A stretch of 64,000 bases of DNA. Origin: Leguminivora glycinivorella (taxonomy: Eukaryota > Arthropoda > Insecta > Lepidoptera > Tortricidae). The position numbers and the translations under genes were made by a program. The stretch lies in NCBI RefSeq assembly GCF_023078275.1, contig NC_062996.1, positions 7,440,001 to 7,504,000 on the forward strand, given 5' to 3'. Within the stretch, counting starts at the first letter, position 1. Every line of letters begins with the position of its first letter. Of the stretch, positions 1-12,900 are shown piece after piece. The notes under the pieces are model-generated. The model saw nothing but the letters and a program-made list of their open reading frames with translations. It had not been told where the DNA came from and did not search any database.

Positions 1-1490
1 GAAAATTGGAATATCTGTAAACATAACATACACACAGACATGTTATTGAACTCAAATTTATGTTAAGACTTATCACTTCTTATCAGTGCTTGTCAGTAAC
101 GTTGACGTTTACACGCAGGTAACTATAATATAACTTTGCACTGTCACTTTCACTCATTCAGCTTACTCATTTGTTTTATTTTTGTATTTAATTTGTATGA
201 CGTATTTTAACGAACACTATTGACACAAATTCACTTCTTATACTAAACCTGTAAAGAAGATGTTAATTCACATATACACACAATCAACATAAAAAAAAAA
301 CTTTCTCAAAGTTCTTTAAGGAATAAGTAAACAACATTGTGAGTTCAGGAAAAATATGCGAGATATGCATAACATAATATCTCACGATGTTAAAAACTTC
401 TCTAAACTTTTAAAGAATACTAGAATTCGCCATTTTGACTCCGCTGCAAATACATTTCTTCATCCAAGTTAATCTTCGCCAATAACAAGTACAATGTCAA
501 AATATTCAAGATATCTCTAATAAAACGTAATACGGATGTTAAAACTTGAATATTGACTGTAATATTCTTACTTAACTAACTTTATTTCTACTTTAGAACT
601 TTAAACACGCCATGTTTCTTTGCAAAAACCACGAGGTCGTTTTCGCTAACTTTACGGCAAATTAGCTGACGATTGGTTTTTCTTTGAACAAACTTCATGT
701 GATGACGAAGTAGTTATTTAAAAACTTACCGAGGAATTTCTTTTCTCTTTTCTCGTCTAATCCGGTGGTATGTGTCGAGTCCGTGATGGTTCACGGAGGC
801 CGGTTCGTGTTTTTGTCTTCCTATGACGTAAAATACACATATTTTCAATAATCGTACTCATTCACCAATTTAATTCTTCTATAAAGCACTTGAAATTGTA
901 CAAAACAACTGCATCTTACCTATAAACTGGATGCAAACTTCTTGGGAACCAGCGCTGTTGCAGCTTCTCCGTAAACAAAGTTTCAAAGTAAAGCGTATTC
1001 TCTACGGGAATTAGTGTTGCCAGCCTTAGTCAGAACTCCCTGATTTCTGACATATTTAACGAATAAACTAACCGTAACTTGTTTCTTCTTCGGTCCTTTT
1101 AGATGCATCGTTATTACTTTTATACAAATACTTAATACTAAAATCTTAATTCTAATTAAGTTTAACACACATGTATCAAGTAAAATTCAAAGCGGAAAAT
1201 TCCTCTGCCCCTTCTTATTTTACGCTTGTCTTATAAGACTTATAAGATATACCTGCAGTATACCATAGGCTAGTGCTTCTCTTCTTATCCCTGAAAAGAT
1301 CTTCTAGCTTATATACTAATCAATCCAATATAATTACGAACACAAAGACAAAATTCTTACCGACTTATATCTATACACAGTTCAGTATGACCGTTTGACT
1401 TAATTACACATTCATCTTATAAGAAAATTCTCATTACTGCCTTCCAAGTCGAATCCGTTTGTAAAATAATTTCTTCTCTTCACTGAAGTT
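1..1490. other. AT-rich sequence, no gene seen
   Basis: Open frames here are short, lack domain similarity and are not framed by convincing splice sites. Two minus-strand matches to a 5' splice site (near 727 and 918) could belong to untranslated exons, but nothing else supports this. Confidence 0.5.
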
Positions 1491-1499
1491 ATCCGGTTA

Positions 1500-1690
1500 A
1501 TCCTTTCGAGTCGTAATTTTCTCCCGACATTTCGGGTAATCTTCTTACTGTAACTGTAGCAACACTACTTCGTGCTATGGCCGCCGCGATGGCGCGATGG
1601 CCGCCATGTTTCGCTTTTGGCCAATCAGAGACGTATTCGTGACGTATCCCGGAAGCAACTGAAGCAACTTTGTTCAATAACATGACCTTT
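1500..1690. promoter_or_regulatory. promoter-like GC-richer island
   Basis: A GC-richer patch in AT-rich DNA. It carries a CCAAT-type box (ggccaatcag), an ETS-like core (ccggaagc) and two copies of a gatggccgcc-type motif. It may be a TATA-less promoter, but no transcript can be tied to it. Tentative. Confidence 0.25.
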
Positions 1691-2680
1691 TATTTTTGAA
1701 TAATGAATTTTTAATTTCATAAATTCGGACGAATACTGAAATCTTCATACTTTTATTTTTTAAACATTATTTATAACAAATGAGCCTTTTTTCTTATACG
1801 GGGAATAAAATGTATCTTATAAGTAAGTAAACCATCCTTTAGCCGAGAGAGTACGCCATGATGTATTTTCTCATATCCTGCCGTATTACACAGTCAATGA
1901 AATTACTTTATTCTTAAAAGTCTTCACTTATTGAGCTCTTGAAGTAACTTTCATAACTAAATGAGCCAAAATTGATGTTGAACCAGACCCTGTAATTATA
2001 TGATTCCGCACGTGTACTTAAAGTACAAATCTTGCAATTTTTGTTACTATTGACACACACATGTTATTTTTCTTAGAATAATACGTTTAATGTTAGGATA
2101 GTACACCTTGCATTCATTTTAGGTTATGCCTTGATTCTATATCTGTTCAATCCCAGCACTAACCACCATTGTCGCCACCCCTCTCCTAGCCGCCTACGGT
2201 ACATTTACGAGTCCGTAAAGGAGAAGGATGGCAACTTATTTGTGTGTGTGTGGTCAATATATATACTGACCACCAAACAGAATGCATGGTATACATACCT
2301 GACATTTCTATAGATGATTCCTCATCCACGCTCACGCTGTCCCAACCTTCTCGGGGCCAGGTGAGCCTCTGATCTGCTTCGCTTGCTTTTATGTTACGGC
2401 GGCTGATTGTCACTCCGTGATCTGTGGGTTTTAAGTGCTCATGAATATGGTATTCTCCTAACAACCGTCCCTTAGAACATACATCATCGTCATACTACTC
2501 ATACTAAGGATTGATCTTATTCAACCAGACAGGGTACACCAAATACATCTTCCTCGGACGCCTACACGCCCAAGTGGATAGTCGAGACGTACCGCCACAC
2601 TACGGCACGTCTGTCTGGAGCTCGGCGGGTGTGAGGACGTGCTGAACTGTCAACACCCTCGTACCTATCATACCGACTCT

Positions 2681-3126
2681 TCTGGAGAACTCGTCTTCCA
2701 GGATTGATAACAGTGAGGGCCGTCGGCGTACCTCTCGACCCCCGGCGACCTCGACAACCCGGGCTGAGCCAGGTACGCCGCCGACGTGCCCCTCGACCCC
2801 CGGCGACCTCGACCCCCGGGCTGAGCCGAGCACGCCGTGGACTCGCACCTCACCCTCTGGCGATCTAGTCTTACCAGGATTGAGAACAGTGAGCCGTCGA
2901 CGTACCTCTCGACCCCCGGCGACCTCGACCCCCGGGCTGAGCCAGGTACGCCGCCGACGTGCCCCTCGACCCCCGGCGACCTCGACCCCCGGGCTGAGCC
3001 GAGCACGCCGCGGTCTCACCATGATTGAGCATGCATGCTTATTCTAAGTGTGTCTACCTGTCACTTACCGGCACCTTTAGCGTGCCTTGTCTGCTTGCGC
3101 CTCTGGAGAACTAGTCTTCCAGGATT
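2681..3126. repeat. GC-rich tandem repeat, ~170-175 bp unit, two copies plus a partial
   Basis: A unit starting tctggagaactcgtcttcc at 2681 recurs at 2856, and its first ~25 bases recur at 3102. Inside each unit a shorter CCCCCGGCGACCTCGA-type motif also repeats. Several overlapping open frames arise only from this GC-rich repetition. It lies about 650 bp upstream of the plus-strand ZAD gene. Confidence 0.75.
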
Positions 3127-3773
3127 GAGTACCATACTTACTATTTAGATAAACAACTCGGCACCTAGTGGCACCTTTAGTGCGCCTTGTCTGTTACTAA
3201 GATAATCGAGGTAATAGCCTTTAGTTAGATATGGAAACAATTGTAAGAGATACCATTACACCACTGTGAGCCACCAAGTATAAATAAATACTTAGCTTTA
3301 GTCGTCTCTGCAATATCTGGATAGCACGTGGATCACTTCACTGTGTGTTACACTTTTAAGTACTGGCGCGTTTCTCGCGCCTCGTGGAATGTCTACGTGG
3401 CACGTAGTTTGACAACTTTGAGATACTTACTATGGCTCCACCCAGAGGGCGCCGCCAGTGTTGCCGCAGGGGAATATTCTTGGGGCTCTATAGTTTCGCG
3501 TTGGTCGCGACATAGATTGTTTGTCTCAAATATTTAAATAGCTAGAAAGTGTTTCCGAAATCATATATAATTTCCTTAAGTTTGGTTTATAATAACAACA
3601 AATTGGTACTAACAGTCAGGTCGTTTATCTGGTCAACAAAGTAAGATTTTTATCGGATTTATTTGGTTTTAACATGGCAACATCGTATATACATAATATC
3701 ACATGTAAATTTGTATCCAGCATGTTTGTTTTCTTTTCGTTTAGCTTGTAAATTAGTGAAATTTACTTGAAAT
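3127..3773 (+). promoter_or_regulatory. presumed 5' flank of the plus-strand ZAD gene
   Basis: No coding sequence recognised. It contains a tataaataaat box near 3281, a repeated cacctttag-gcgccttgtct motif (about 3070 and 3170) and a GC-rich stretch at 3370-3500. Promoter assignment rests only on position upstream of the first coding exon. A 5' UTR intron cannot be excluded. Confidence 0.3.
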
Positions 3774-3914
3774 ATGGACTCCACTCAAAGTCTGTACGGA
3801 AAATGCCGGTGCTGTCTAAAAGCAGGCGACCATCGCGACGTCCTTAAAGAGTATTACTGCGATGGAATCTTTGAAGTATACTACGATATATTTTTGGAGT
3901 GTTTCAATGTTTCT
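3774..3914 (+). CDS. exon 1: first half of ZAD
   Basis: ATG at 3774 opens a 47-codon exon ending at the donor gtaagt. It contains KCRCCL, the first ZAD zinc pair, and an IF-x-CF helix. It is too short and split to stand out as an ORF. Confidence 0.85.
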
Positions 3915-6900
3915 GTAAGTAATTACTTTATATCCTTACAAGTTACTCTGTAAATTGAACAAGATAAGATAGGTATATCTTCATAACAGTTGTTTATTGA
4001 CAAAAAATATTCAACTTGAAGTAGATTTAGTTCTCACTAGCTTTTGCCCGTGGCTTCGCTCGCGTTAGAAAGAGACAAAAGGTAGCCTACGTAACTCTCC
4101 ATCCCTTCAACTATCTCCACTTAAAAGATCACGTCAATTCGTCGCTCCGTTTTGCCGTGAAAGATGGACAAACAAACAGACACACACACTTTCCCATTTA
4201 TAATATTAGTATGGATTTACTTTATGATAAATGTTAGGTTATACTTAGACTGAAATAAATTTGCCGAAGTTTCAAAATGACCTGTTACATTTCCTACATT
4301 ATTACAAGCTCCTGAAGTTTTATTATTATTATTATTATTTAATAAGCAGGCAGGCAGTTAAAGAACTGATATAGCCTGTATCCAGTGATCATTGTGACAG
4401 TAATCATAGCCGAGTTGTAGATGTGATGTGCTTGTCTAGTCTATTTTTAAACTGATTAACACTTTGTGCTGAGACCACGTCTTCTGGGAGTTTGTTCCAA
4501 GATCTCACTACTCGATTGCTCAAAAAGTGTTTATAAGGGTTACTGTGAGATCTATCTCTCTCTAGCTTTAAGAGGTGACCTCTCAAACGAGTGTTGTTAT
4601 TACGCTTGAATATCTCTTGAAATTCCTTGAGTTTTCTAAAAAATATTTTGTATATGTCTTTCTGGCAATAGAAGAGAATAGGCAATAGAATTTGTAGTTG
4701 GTGATACTCATATGAAGAATATAACATTTAGCCCCAAAGTTTGTGCTTCTAAGCTAGGCGCTCATAAAATGACAGGTTGTCAAAAAAGTAATTCATTTGA
4801 AGTGATGGGTCGAATATTCGGCAAATATTCGTTATTGGGCAAGTTTTTCAATGTTCATATTCGGCCGAATAGTACGTTACATTGCCGAATATTTACCGAA
4901 TAAACAAAGTAAACAAATAGCATAAGTTGTTTCGTAATTCATCGGATAATGACATTCTATTTCAGCATTCTAAGGAACTACCAAAGGGAGTTAAAAATGT
5001 GTTAAAATATAAAATACAATAATTAAAAAAAAAGTAAAAAGAATGTATCTTAAGAAACAAAAACCAAATTTTTTCTTATGCAGTAAATTATAGGAACATT
5101 AAGATAAATGTGTACCCATTACCAATCATTGAATGGCTTAACCGAATATTCGGCCGAATGTTCGGTTCGGTAACAGCTGAACCGGATGTTCGGCCGAATA
5201 TTCGTATTCGGCCCATCTCATCTGTTATGAGTTTTAATTCTAGATTTGTTTTAGCTCTCAACATCGGGTGGAAGCAGTAACTTGATATGTGTAAATTGCA
5301 TCCAGAGGTTGCGTGATGCAAATGACTTCCGCAAAATGGTGGTTGAGGCGGAGAAGCAACTGCAGTCTGGTATCTTCCTCTTTTATCTTTTATGTTAAGG
5401 CCTGTCTGTTATGTAAGGTCTGTCACACCTCGGACAATGGTGATCAGACATATGAAAGAGGCGCATTCCTCACACAGTCTAAGCTCGTGTAGGTGAACGC
5501 GTACCATGCTTGTATGAGTGAAATATGACAGGTCGACTGGTGGCGTTTCTGTCAGGCGCTAACTGTGAGGTAACCGAGAGGGGGTGGGCGGCACTTTCAG
5601 CGGGGAGCGGGAGTGGCCATACTGTACGATAGTACTCTTTATTCTAGGGCCTGATGTATTATCATTTATCGCGCGACCATGGTTGCCTTGCCTGCCTGAT
5701 AAATACTTTTTAAGGTACAGCGGTTGTTTTGTTTAGGGTTTATAGGGTTTTTTCCATTGTTACACTATGATGTTGAGTTCTACATGTATCCACTGAACAC
5801 GCCTACCATACATAATCGGTGGACACTCTATTTAATAATGCAAGCATTGGAAAACATGGGAAAAATGGACCAGTTACATTTGCCCCCTCCTCGAGATTTG
5901 CCCCACTGTACCTTATTGTATTTTTACAGTGAAAGATCCCGCGGATGAGGTAAAACAAGAAGACTTAGAACTAGAGTTGGAGTCCGATGATGATGATGGT
6001 GATATTGATGATAATGACTTCATGGACTCGGAAAATAAGGACTTTGGTGAGTTTTATACATACCCTCTTAGAATAAAAATATCCAGAATGAAAAAGAAAC
6101 AATGGGTTTCCTTTCCTGATATAGTGCACCAGCTTCTTGTTATAAAATAGAGATGGGCCAAAATATTCGGTATTCGGCATATTCGGCAAATTTTGCGATG
6201 TTCGTATTCGGCCGAATAGTTCGGTTACATTGCCGAATATTTACCGAATAAACAAAGTAAATAAATAGCGTATGTTGTTTCGTAGGATAATGACATTTTA
6301 TTTCAGCTTTCTATGGAACCACCAAAGGGTGTTAAAAATGCTTTAAAATATGATTAAATACCTACAATAATTATGCAAAAAAGTAAAAATAACGTAGCTT
6401 ACAAAAACCAACAAACCTTACAAACCCCGTGTGGTGACGGGTTAAGAATATCACCACCCCCTTTCTTCCCGTGGGTGTCGTAGAAGTAGACTGTGGGATA
6501 TGGGTTAAATTGTGGCGTAGGCGAGAGGCTGGCAACCTGTCACTGCAATGTCACAGTTTGGATTTCTTTCAGCCCCTTTTTTGCCAAGAGTGGCACTGAA
6601 ACTTAGTAGTTCATGTGCTCTGCCTACCCCTTTGTGGGATACAGGCGTGATGTGTATGTACAAAAACCAAAATTTTCTTATGCACTAAATTATAGGAAAA
6701 TTACGATCCTTAGTAACGATTACCAATCGTTGAAATTTTTTTAACTCTAAGCTAGGATTTAAAATATGCCGGAACCGAATATTCGGCGGTATGTTCGGTT
6801 CGGTAACAGCTGAACCGAATGTTCGGCCGAATATTCGTATTCGGCAAAGTCCGTATTCGGCCCATCTCTATTATAAAGCTATCTATAGTGCCTGTAAAAT

Positions 6901-9900
6901 TATCACATCTGTATTCTCCGCACTTAGTTGGTAAATCGTAGGATGAAAGCTCCAGTCTTCACGATGCAGGCTAGACCTTTTTTTGTATGAATAGGACGTT
7001 TGACCACGATCACACCTGATGGTAAGTGATGACGCAGTCTACGGTGGAGCACGCTTACCTATGAGATACCTATTTGATCTTGCTTTAAACGAGACCTGGA
7101 TTGTACTCATGGGGAAACAGACTCAGGCAGAGCATTCCACTCCTTGGCGGTTCGCAAATGTTCTAAGAAGCTCTTATATATTTCTATAGTTTATTTTTCT
7201 ATTATTAACTTAGGCTTTATGTAATAATATGCAGATTTGGAAAATAAATGTATTGTTGTTGTTGTTGTTCTGCGTGGTATTGAAAATGAAAGCAAGAAAG
7301 AAATACCTAGTTATTTGTTATACAAGGGTGCAAAGTTGTATTTTAACGCCGAGTGTGGAATTGAAAAACGAGCAAGTGAAAGGACTCTATAGTTGAACCA
7401 CGAGCGAAGCGAGTGGTTCGAAAATAGAATCCTGAACTTGGCGAGTTTTTAACACACGAGAAGTAAAATACATTTGCACCCGAGTGTAACACAAAACTTT
7501 TCCCCTCACTATAGATAGAGCACAACGCAAAAAATGCGTTTGTCACTGCTTCCAGTAGTTCCACAGGTGGTAAAACATCTTCATCAATAGATTAACCCAC
7601 TTTTATCAATTTTAAGGCAGAAAATTTGGCTATATTCAAGGTCAAATTACTTTACCCACTAGTAGTGGATAAAATGCGTTTTTACTCGCTGGTATTAAAG
7701 GACAAAACACGTGTTTCCGAGCTAGTGAGGGGAAAAAGCATTTATTGCGACCAAAAAAAGATTTTTTTTTTCAATATTAATTGGGGACACCTTACACAGA
7801 TCAACTTAGTCCCAAACTAAGCAAAGCTTGTACTATGGGTGCTTAGCGACGATATATATATACTTAAATAGATAAATACATACTTATTATACTTATAAAA
7901 CATCCATGACTCAGGAACAAATATCTGTGCTCTTCACACAAATAAATGCCCTTACCGGGATTCGAACCCAGGACCGCTTAGCAGGCAGGGTCACTACCGA
8001 CTGAGCCAGACACCACTCAGAATAAGCTCTGCCACAGATGGTGCTAGAGCGCTAGTCTTTTTTTTTTATATAATCGGATGTCGGAAGGATTTCAAAGGCC
8101 AAAATAAAAAATGGCGGCTTAAATGGGATATTGGATCGGATAATGAAAAAAGGCGTTATAAACTATTTTTAACACCCGACGTAAAAGCGACGGGGTGTTA
8201 TAAGTTTGACGTGTCTGTCTGTGGCATCGAAGCTCCCGAACGGATGAATCGATTTCGATTTTTTTTTTTGTTTGAAAGCTGAGTTAGTCGGGAGTGTTCT
8301 TAGCCATGTTTCGTGAAAATCGGTCCATTATGTCGCGGTCGGGGTTTTTTTCAAAATTTTAATTTTGTGGTTATATACTCAGGTCCTGACAATGATGATA
8401 CGTTGGCCCGTGACGAGGCTCGCCTGATGGCGCGGTTTACAAACCTGCGCGCTCTGCCGTCCAGGAAAACGCTGCACGAAGTGTGCCCGGAATACGTCAT
8501 GCATCTTGACGTATTGCGAGGTAAGTAACTCATATTATCTTTTTCTTCTGTGACAATTTGATATGTTTTCTCTGAAGAAGAACGACGTATTATTAAGCAA
8601 TAATATAATTTATTGAAATTAATTTCCATAGAGTACCTAGTCTGTTCATATTCTTTGATGAATACTTTTGCATGTTAAATTGTATCTTGTTATTTAATGC
8701 ATGTTAGTTATAAGATGTAATGTTTTGAAAAGAAGTTGCCCGCCGAGTTTCTTGCCGGTCCCATAGTGGATACCCCCCTCCCAACTGAGGGGGGACTGAA
8801 ATCTTCTCGAGGCTGAGGCGTAGGGTTAGAGCCGGCGTAGCTTTATTTGACGTTCATATGCGCATTGTAATATGCCTACTTGAAAAATAAATATTTCATT
8901 TTCATTTCATTTTCATACTAAAGACATATAGGGTAAGAAGGGTAACTCCCCTTCGCGGGCACTGTCCCAGTGTCAAAATGTCCATGGGGACAATATGCCC
9001 AAATGTTAAAATGTCTATGGAGTCAATACGTCCAAAGGGTCAACTTGTCCAAAGGTCAAAACGTCCTAGGAGTCAATATGCCTAAAGAGACAAAATGTCC
9101 AAGGGTCAAAACGTCCACGTAGTCAATATGTCTAAGGGTCAAAATGACCAAGAAGTCAATATGTCAATAGAGTCAACATGTCTAGGGGTCGAAGCGTCCA
9201 AGAAGTCAATATGCCCAAGGAGTCAATATGTCCGCAGGTCAAAATGTCCAAATAGTCAATATGTCCATAGAGTCAACATGTGTAAGAGTCGAAACGTCCA
9301 AGAAGACAATATGCTCAAAGAGTCTATATGTCCAATTTGTCCAAGGGTCAAAACGTCCAAGGAGTCAATATTCAAAAATAGGAACAAGTCTGTCACACGT
9401 GCGGTACGAGTGTCGATTTAAAAAGCTCTCTTCGGTCGTGTTTTAATTTATCTCCATTCGTTTCGAACTTCCTTATCGCACGTGTATCGTAAGACGTTTT
9501 TCAGTACAGACGCCCCTCCGAGGTTTAGACCTGACAAGAAATGAACTTCTCGCACTAACTGAGTGCGACTGCGTAAAAAAAGCACCATCTGTACTGAAAA
9601 ATAAATAAAAAATCATGCAAGTTAAATTTGACCCACTTCCCGGTTTCCGATTGAGCTGAAATTTTGCACACATAAGTAAATCACGTGACAATGCAATATT
9701 ATGGTATCATGGAGCTGATCTGGTGATGGAGCAGAAAGGTGGCTATAGGAACTCAGTAATGAAAGGTATCCCCATTGAGTATGGTTTTTAGAAACGTCTC
9801 GGAGAGCAGTAGATAACTGTTGAAAGAAAAGTAAAAAGGCGATAAAGGCTTGTGCCAAAATAGTACATTACGATACAAGTGCGTAAAAAACCGGCCAAGA

Positions 9901-12900
9901 GCGTGTCGGGCCACGCTCAGTGTAGGGTTCCGTAGTTTTCCGTATTTTTCTCAAAAACTACTGAACCTATGAAGTTCAAAACAATTTTCCTAGAAAGTCT
10001 TTATAAAGTTCTACTTTTGTGATTTTTTTCATATTTTTTAACCATATGGTTCAAAAGTTAGAGGGGGGGGGGGGGGGGGGGACGCACTGTTTTTCCTTTA
10101 GGAGCGATTATTTCCGAAAATATTAATATTATCAAAAAGCGATCTTAGTAAACCCTTATTCATTTTTAAATACCTATCCTGTCATATCATATATTTGCAT
10201 GTGGAGGGTGGTTGCATAAAAAAGAATAAATCAGTCTTAAAGCAGTACTCGTCTTTGATTCACGCTCCCTGCGTCCTTACATACTAAACATGGCGCAGCC
10301 GGTTTTTAAAATGGATTGATTTATAGTTAATAGTGGTATTTGAACTGAGTGTTAAAAATAAAGGGTTATACCTACAGATATAAAGACGTAAAACTAAAAG
10401 TAATTAATTGCAAAGTACAATGGAATCAGTTTTGCAACCACCGCCGCCGTTCGTATTTGAAAATAATCTTGTAAATGTGACATCTGGTAATTTGAGCAAA
10501 GAGTGGGATAAATGGAAGAAGAGTTTTATGATTTATTATGCAGCGTGTGAAATCGACAAAAAAGACGTGACAGTGCAGATAAATATTTTACTTCATGTCA
10601 TTGGTGAACGATGTCGGGATGTATACGATCAATTTACAGATAAGACGAAATGTGACACGGTTAACAAAGTGTTGGAGAAATTTGACTGTTTTTTCTTTCC
10701 AAAGAAAAATTTAACAATTGAACGTCACAGATTTTTTACACGCGATCAGAGCGAGTTCGAGTCCGTTGAACAGTATGTGTTCGAATTAAACAAGATGGCC
10801 GTAAAGTGTGAATTCAAAGACTTGTGCCAAGATTTAGTGCGAGATAGATTAATATGTGGAATAAGAGATGGATCCTTACGAGAACGTCTATTAAGGGAAC
10901 CAGATTTGACGTTAACGAAGGCTGTGGAGATCGGTAATTTAGCAGAATTATCTCGCGCACAAGCTGTGACCTTGAAATCAGAGAGTACTGAGCATCACCA
11001 TGTTCATGGAATAACGAATGAAAGTCAAAATACTAACGCTCAAGTGAACGAGATTGATGCCATACAAAAGAATCGTCGATTTTCTCGAGCACAGCGGTCA
11101 AGGTCATCGCGCGCGCGGCCGGGCGGACAATGGTCGCGCCCAGGCCCGTCGCGACAGCAGGAGCAGTATCAGGACTCACGAGGTGCTAGAGGACGTCAAA
11201 CATCTTCACGGTACCACGAGGAGAGACAGTGGCACAATACGCCGAGGTATCGTGGTTGTTCACAGTGTGGTGGTGTGCATGCCAAGTTTAAGTGCCCGGC
11301 ATATGGACAACAGTGTTTAAATTGTAAGAGATTCAATCACTACTCCAGAATGTGTGGAGTCTATGAGGTGCGCGAGGACTCTTCCGATCAGGTAAATAAA
11401 AATGAGTTTCTAGAGAGTTTACAGATAGGTGATACAAATATAACTTTCAAGTTAGATACCGGTGCTGACGTGAATATCCTTCCTTTCTGTAGGTTAAAAG
11501 ATTTAAATATTTGTGAGTCAAATTTAACAAAAACCTCTCTGAAATTAGAAGCTTATTCAAAGGGTAAAATAAAGGTGGTAGGTAAATGTTATTTAAAAGT
11601 CACATATAGAACGAATGTTTATGTTTTACGATTTGTCGTCGTGGACACAGATTCAATGCCGATATTAGGTAGGTACTCGTGTCGAGAGCTTAACCTGGTT
11701 AAGAGATTATATACTGTAGAAAAGAAAAGTGAAATTTTAGATCAATATCCGGACGTTTTTAATGGTGTAGGTTGTTTGCCAGGGAATTATAAAATAAGGC
11801 TAAAAGAGGATGTGAGACCAGTTGTCCATTCCCCTAGGAAATTACCAGTAGCATTAAAAGACAAAATTAAAAATAAGTTGCAAGAAATGCAGGAACAAGG
11901 CATTATTGCCAAGGTCGAGCGCCCCACGGACTGGGTGAATAGCATGACGGTGGTCAAAAAGCCTAATGGTGACCTACGAATATGCTTAGATCCCCAGGAC
12001 CTAAACAAGGCGATTCGGCGCGAGCACTTCAAGTTGCCAACCATAGAAGAAATCACTTCTAGTTTATCTGGAGCTAACAATAACACACACAATATATCAC
12101 ACGTTGGGGTTGGAATTAAAAAAAATATCAGCCCCCACTTTACATGTAGGGGGGGTACCCTTTTTTTTCCATTTTTTATTTTTGCACTTTGTCGGCGTGA
12201 TTGATATACATATTGGTACCAAGTTTCAGCTTTCTAGTGCTAATGGTTACTGAGATTATCCGCGGACGGACGGACGGACGGACGGACGGACGGACAGACA
12301 GACATGGCGAAACCATAAGGGTTCCTAGTGACTACACTACGGAACCCTAAAAAGGAAGTTCGAAACGAGTGCCGATAAATTAAAACACGACCGAAGGGAG
12401 TGTTTTAAATCGACACGAGTTACGAATTTCCTTTTCGCACGTGTATCGAACGACGTTTTTCAGTACAGATGGCTCTCCGAAGTTTCGACCTGACATATAA
12501 TGAACCACTTCTCGCAATAGTGCGTATAAAAAGCACCATGTGTACTGAAAATGAAATTTTTGCGAAAAAAAACTTATTGAATTTAATGTTTTTTTCCCTC
12601 ACTAGCTCGGAAACACGTGTTTTGTCCGTTAATACCAGCGGGTAAAAACGCATTTTATCCACTAGTGGGTAAAGTAATTTGTCCTTGAATAAAGTCAAAT
12701 TAACTGCTTTAAAATTGATAAAAGTAGGTGAATCTAGTAATAAAGATGATTTACCACATGTGGAACTACTGGAAGCAGTGATAAACGCATTTTTTGCGTT
12801 GTAGTTTCCTCGCTATAGTGAGGGGAAAATTTTTGTGTTACACCGGGTGCAAATGTATTTTACTTCTCGTGTGTTAAAAAACTCGCAAGTTCAGGATTCT

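Larger units (their letters stand above)
9886..12353 (+). repeat. TIR element (agggttccgtag ends) split by a retroelement
   Basis: The left part is 9886-10179 and the right part about 12080-12353. Uninterrupted copies are at 30216-30757 and 31583-32158. The ends carry agggttccgtag and its complement ctacggaaccct. Features shared with the other copies are a G-run, cagcccccactttacatgta and a (CGGA)n run. The class of DNA element is uncertain. Confidence 0.75.

Noticed and set aside
983..1168. 61-codon minus-strand frame
   Set aside because: Low-complexity composition with no homology, splice or promoter support. The same applies to most isolated 60-90-codon frames.
2600..3028. Arg/Pro-rich open frames on both strands
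   Set aside because: They arise from the GC-rich tandem repeat and have no domain, start context or splice support.
7930..8016. tRNA-like sequence
   Set aside because: Internal promoter boxes only, followed by a SINE tail seen elsewhere in the window.
8966..9372. CRISPR-like spaced repeats
   Set aside because: Units are contiguous and degenerate without unique spacers, and the genome is animal.
10408..12204. 598-codon frame as a host gene
   Set aside because: Zinc knuckles, DTGA protease and RT motifs identify a gypsy-type element; the last ~40 codons are unrelated repeat.
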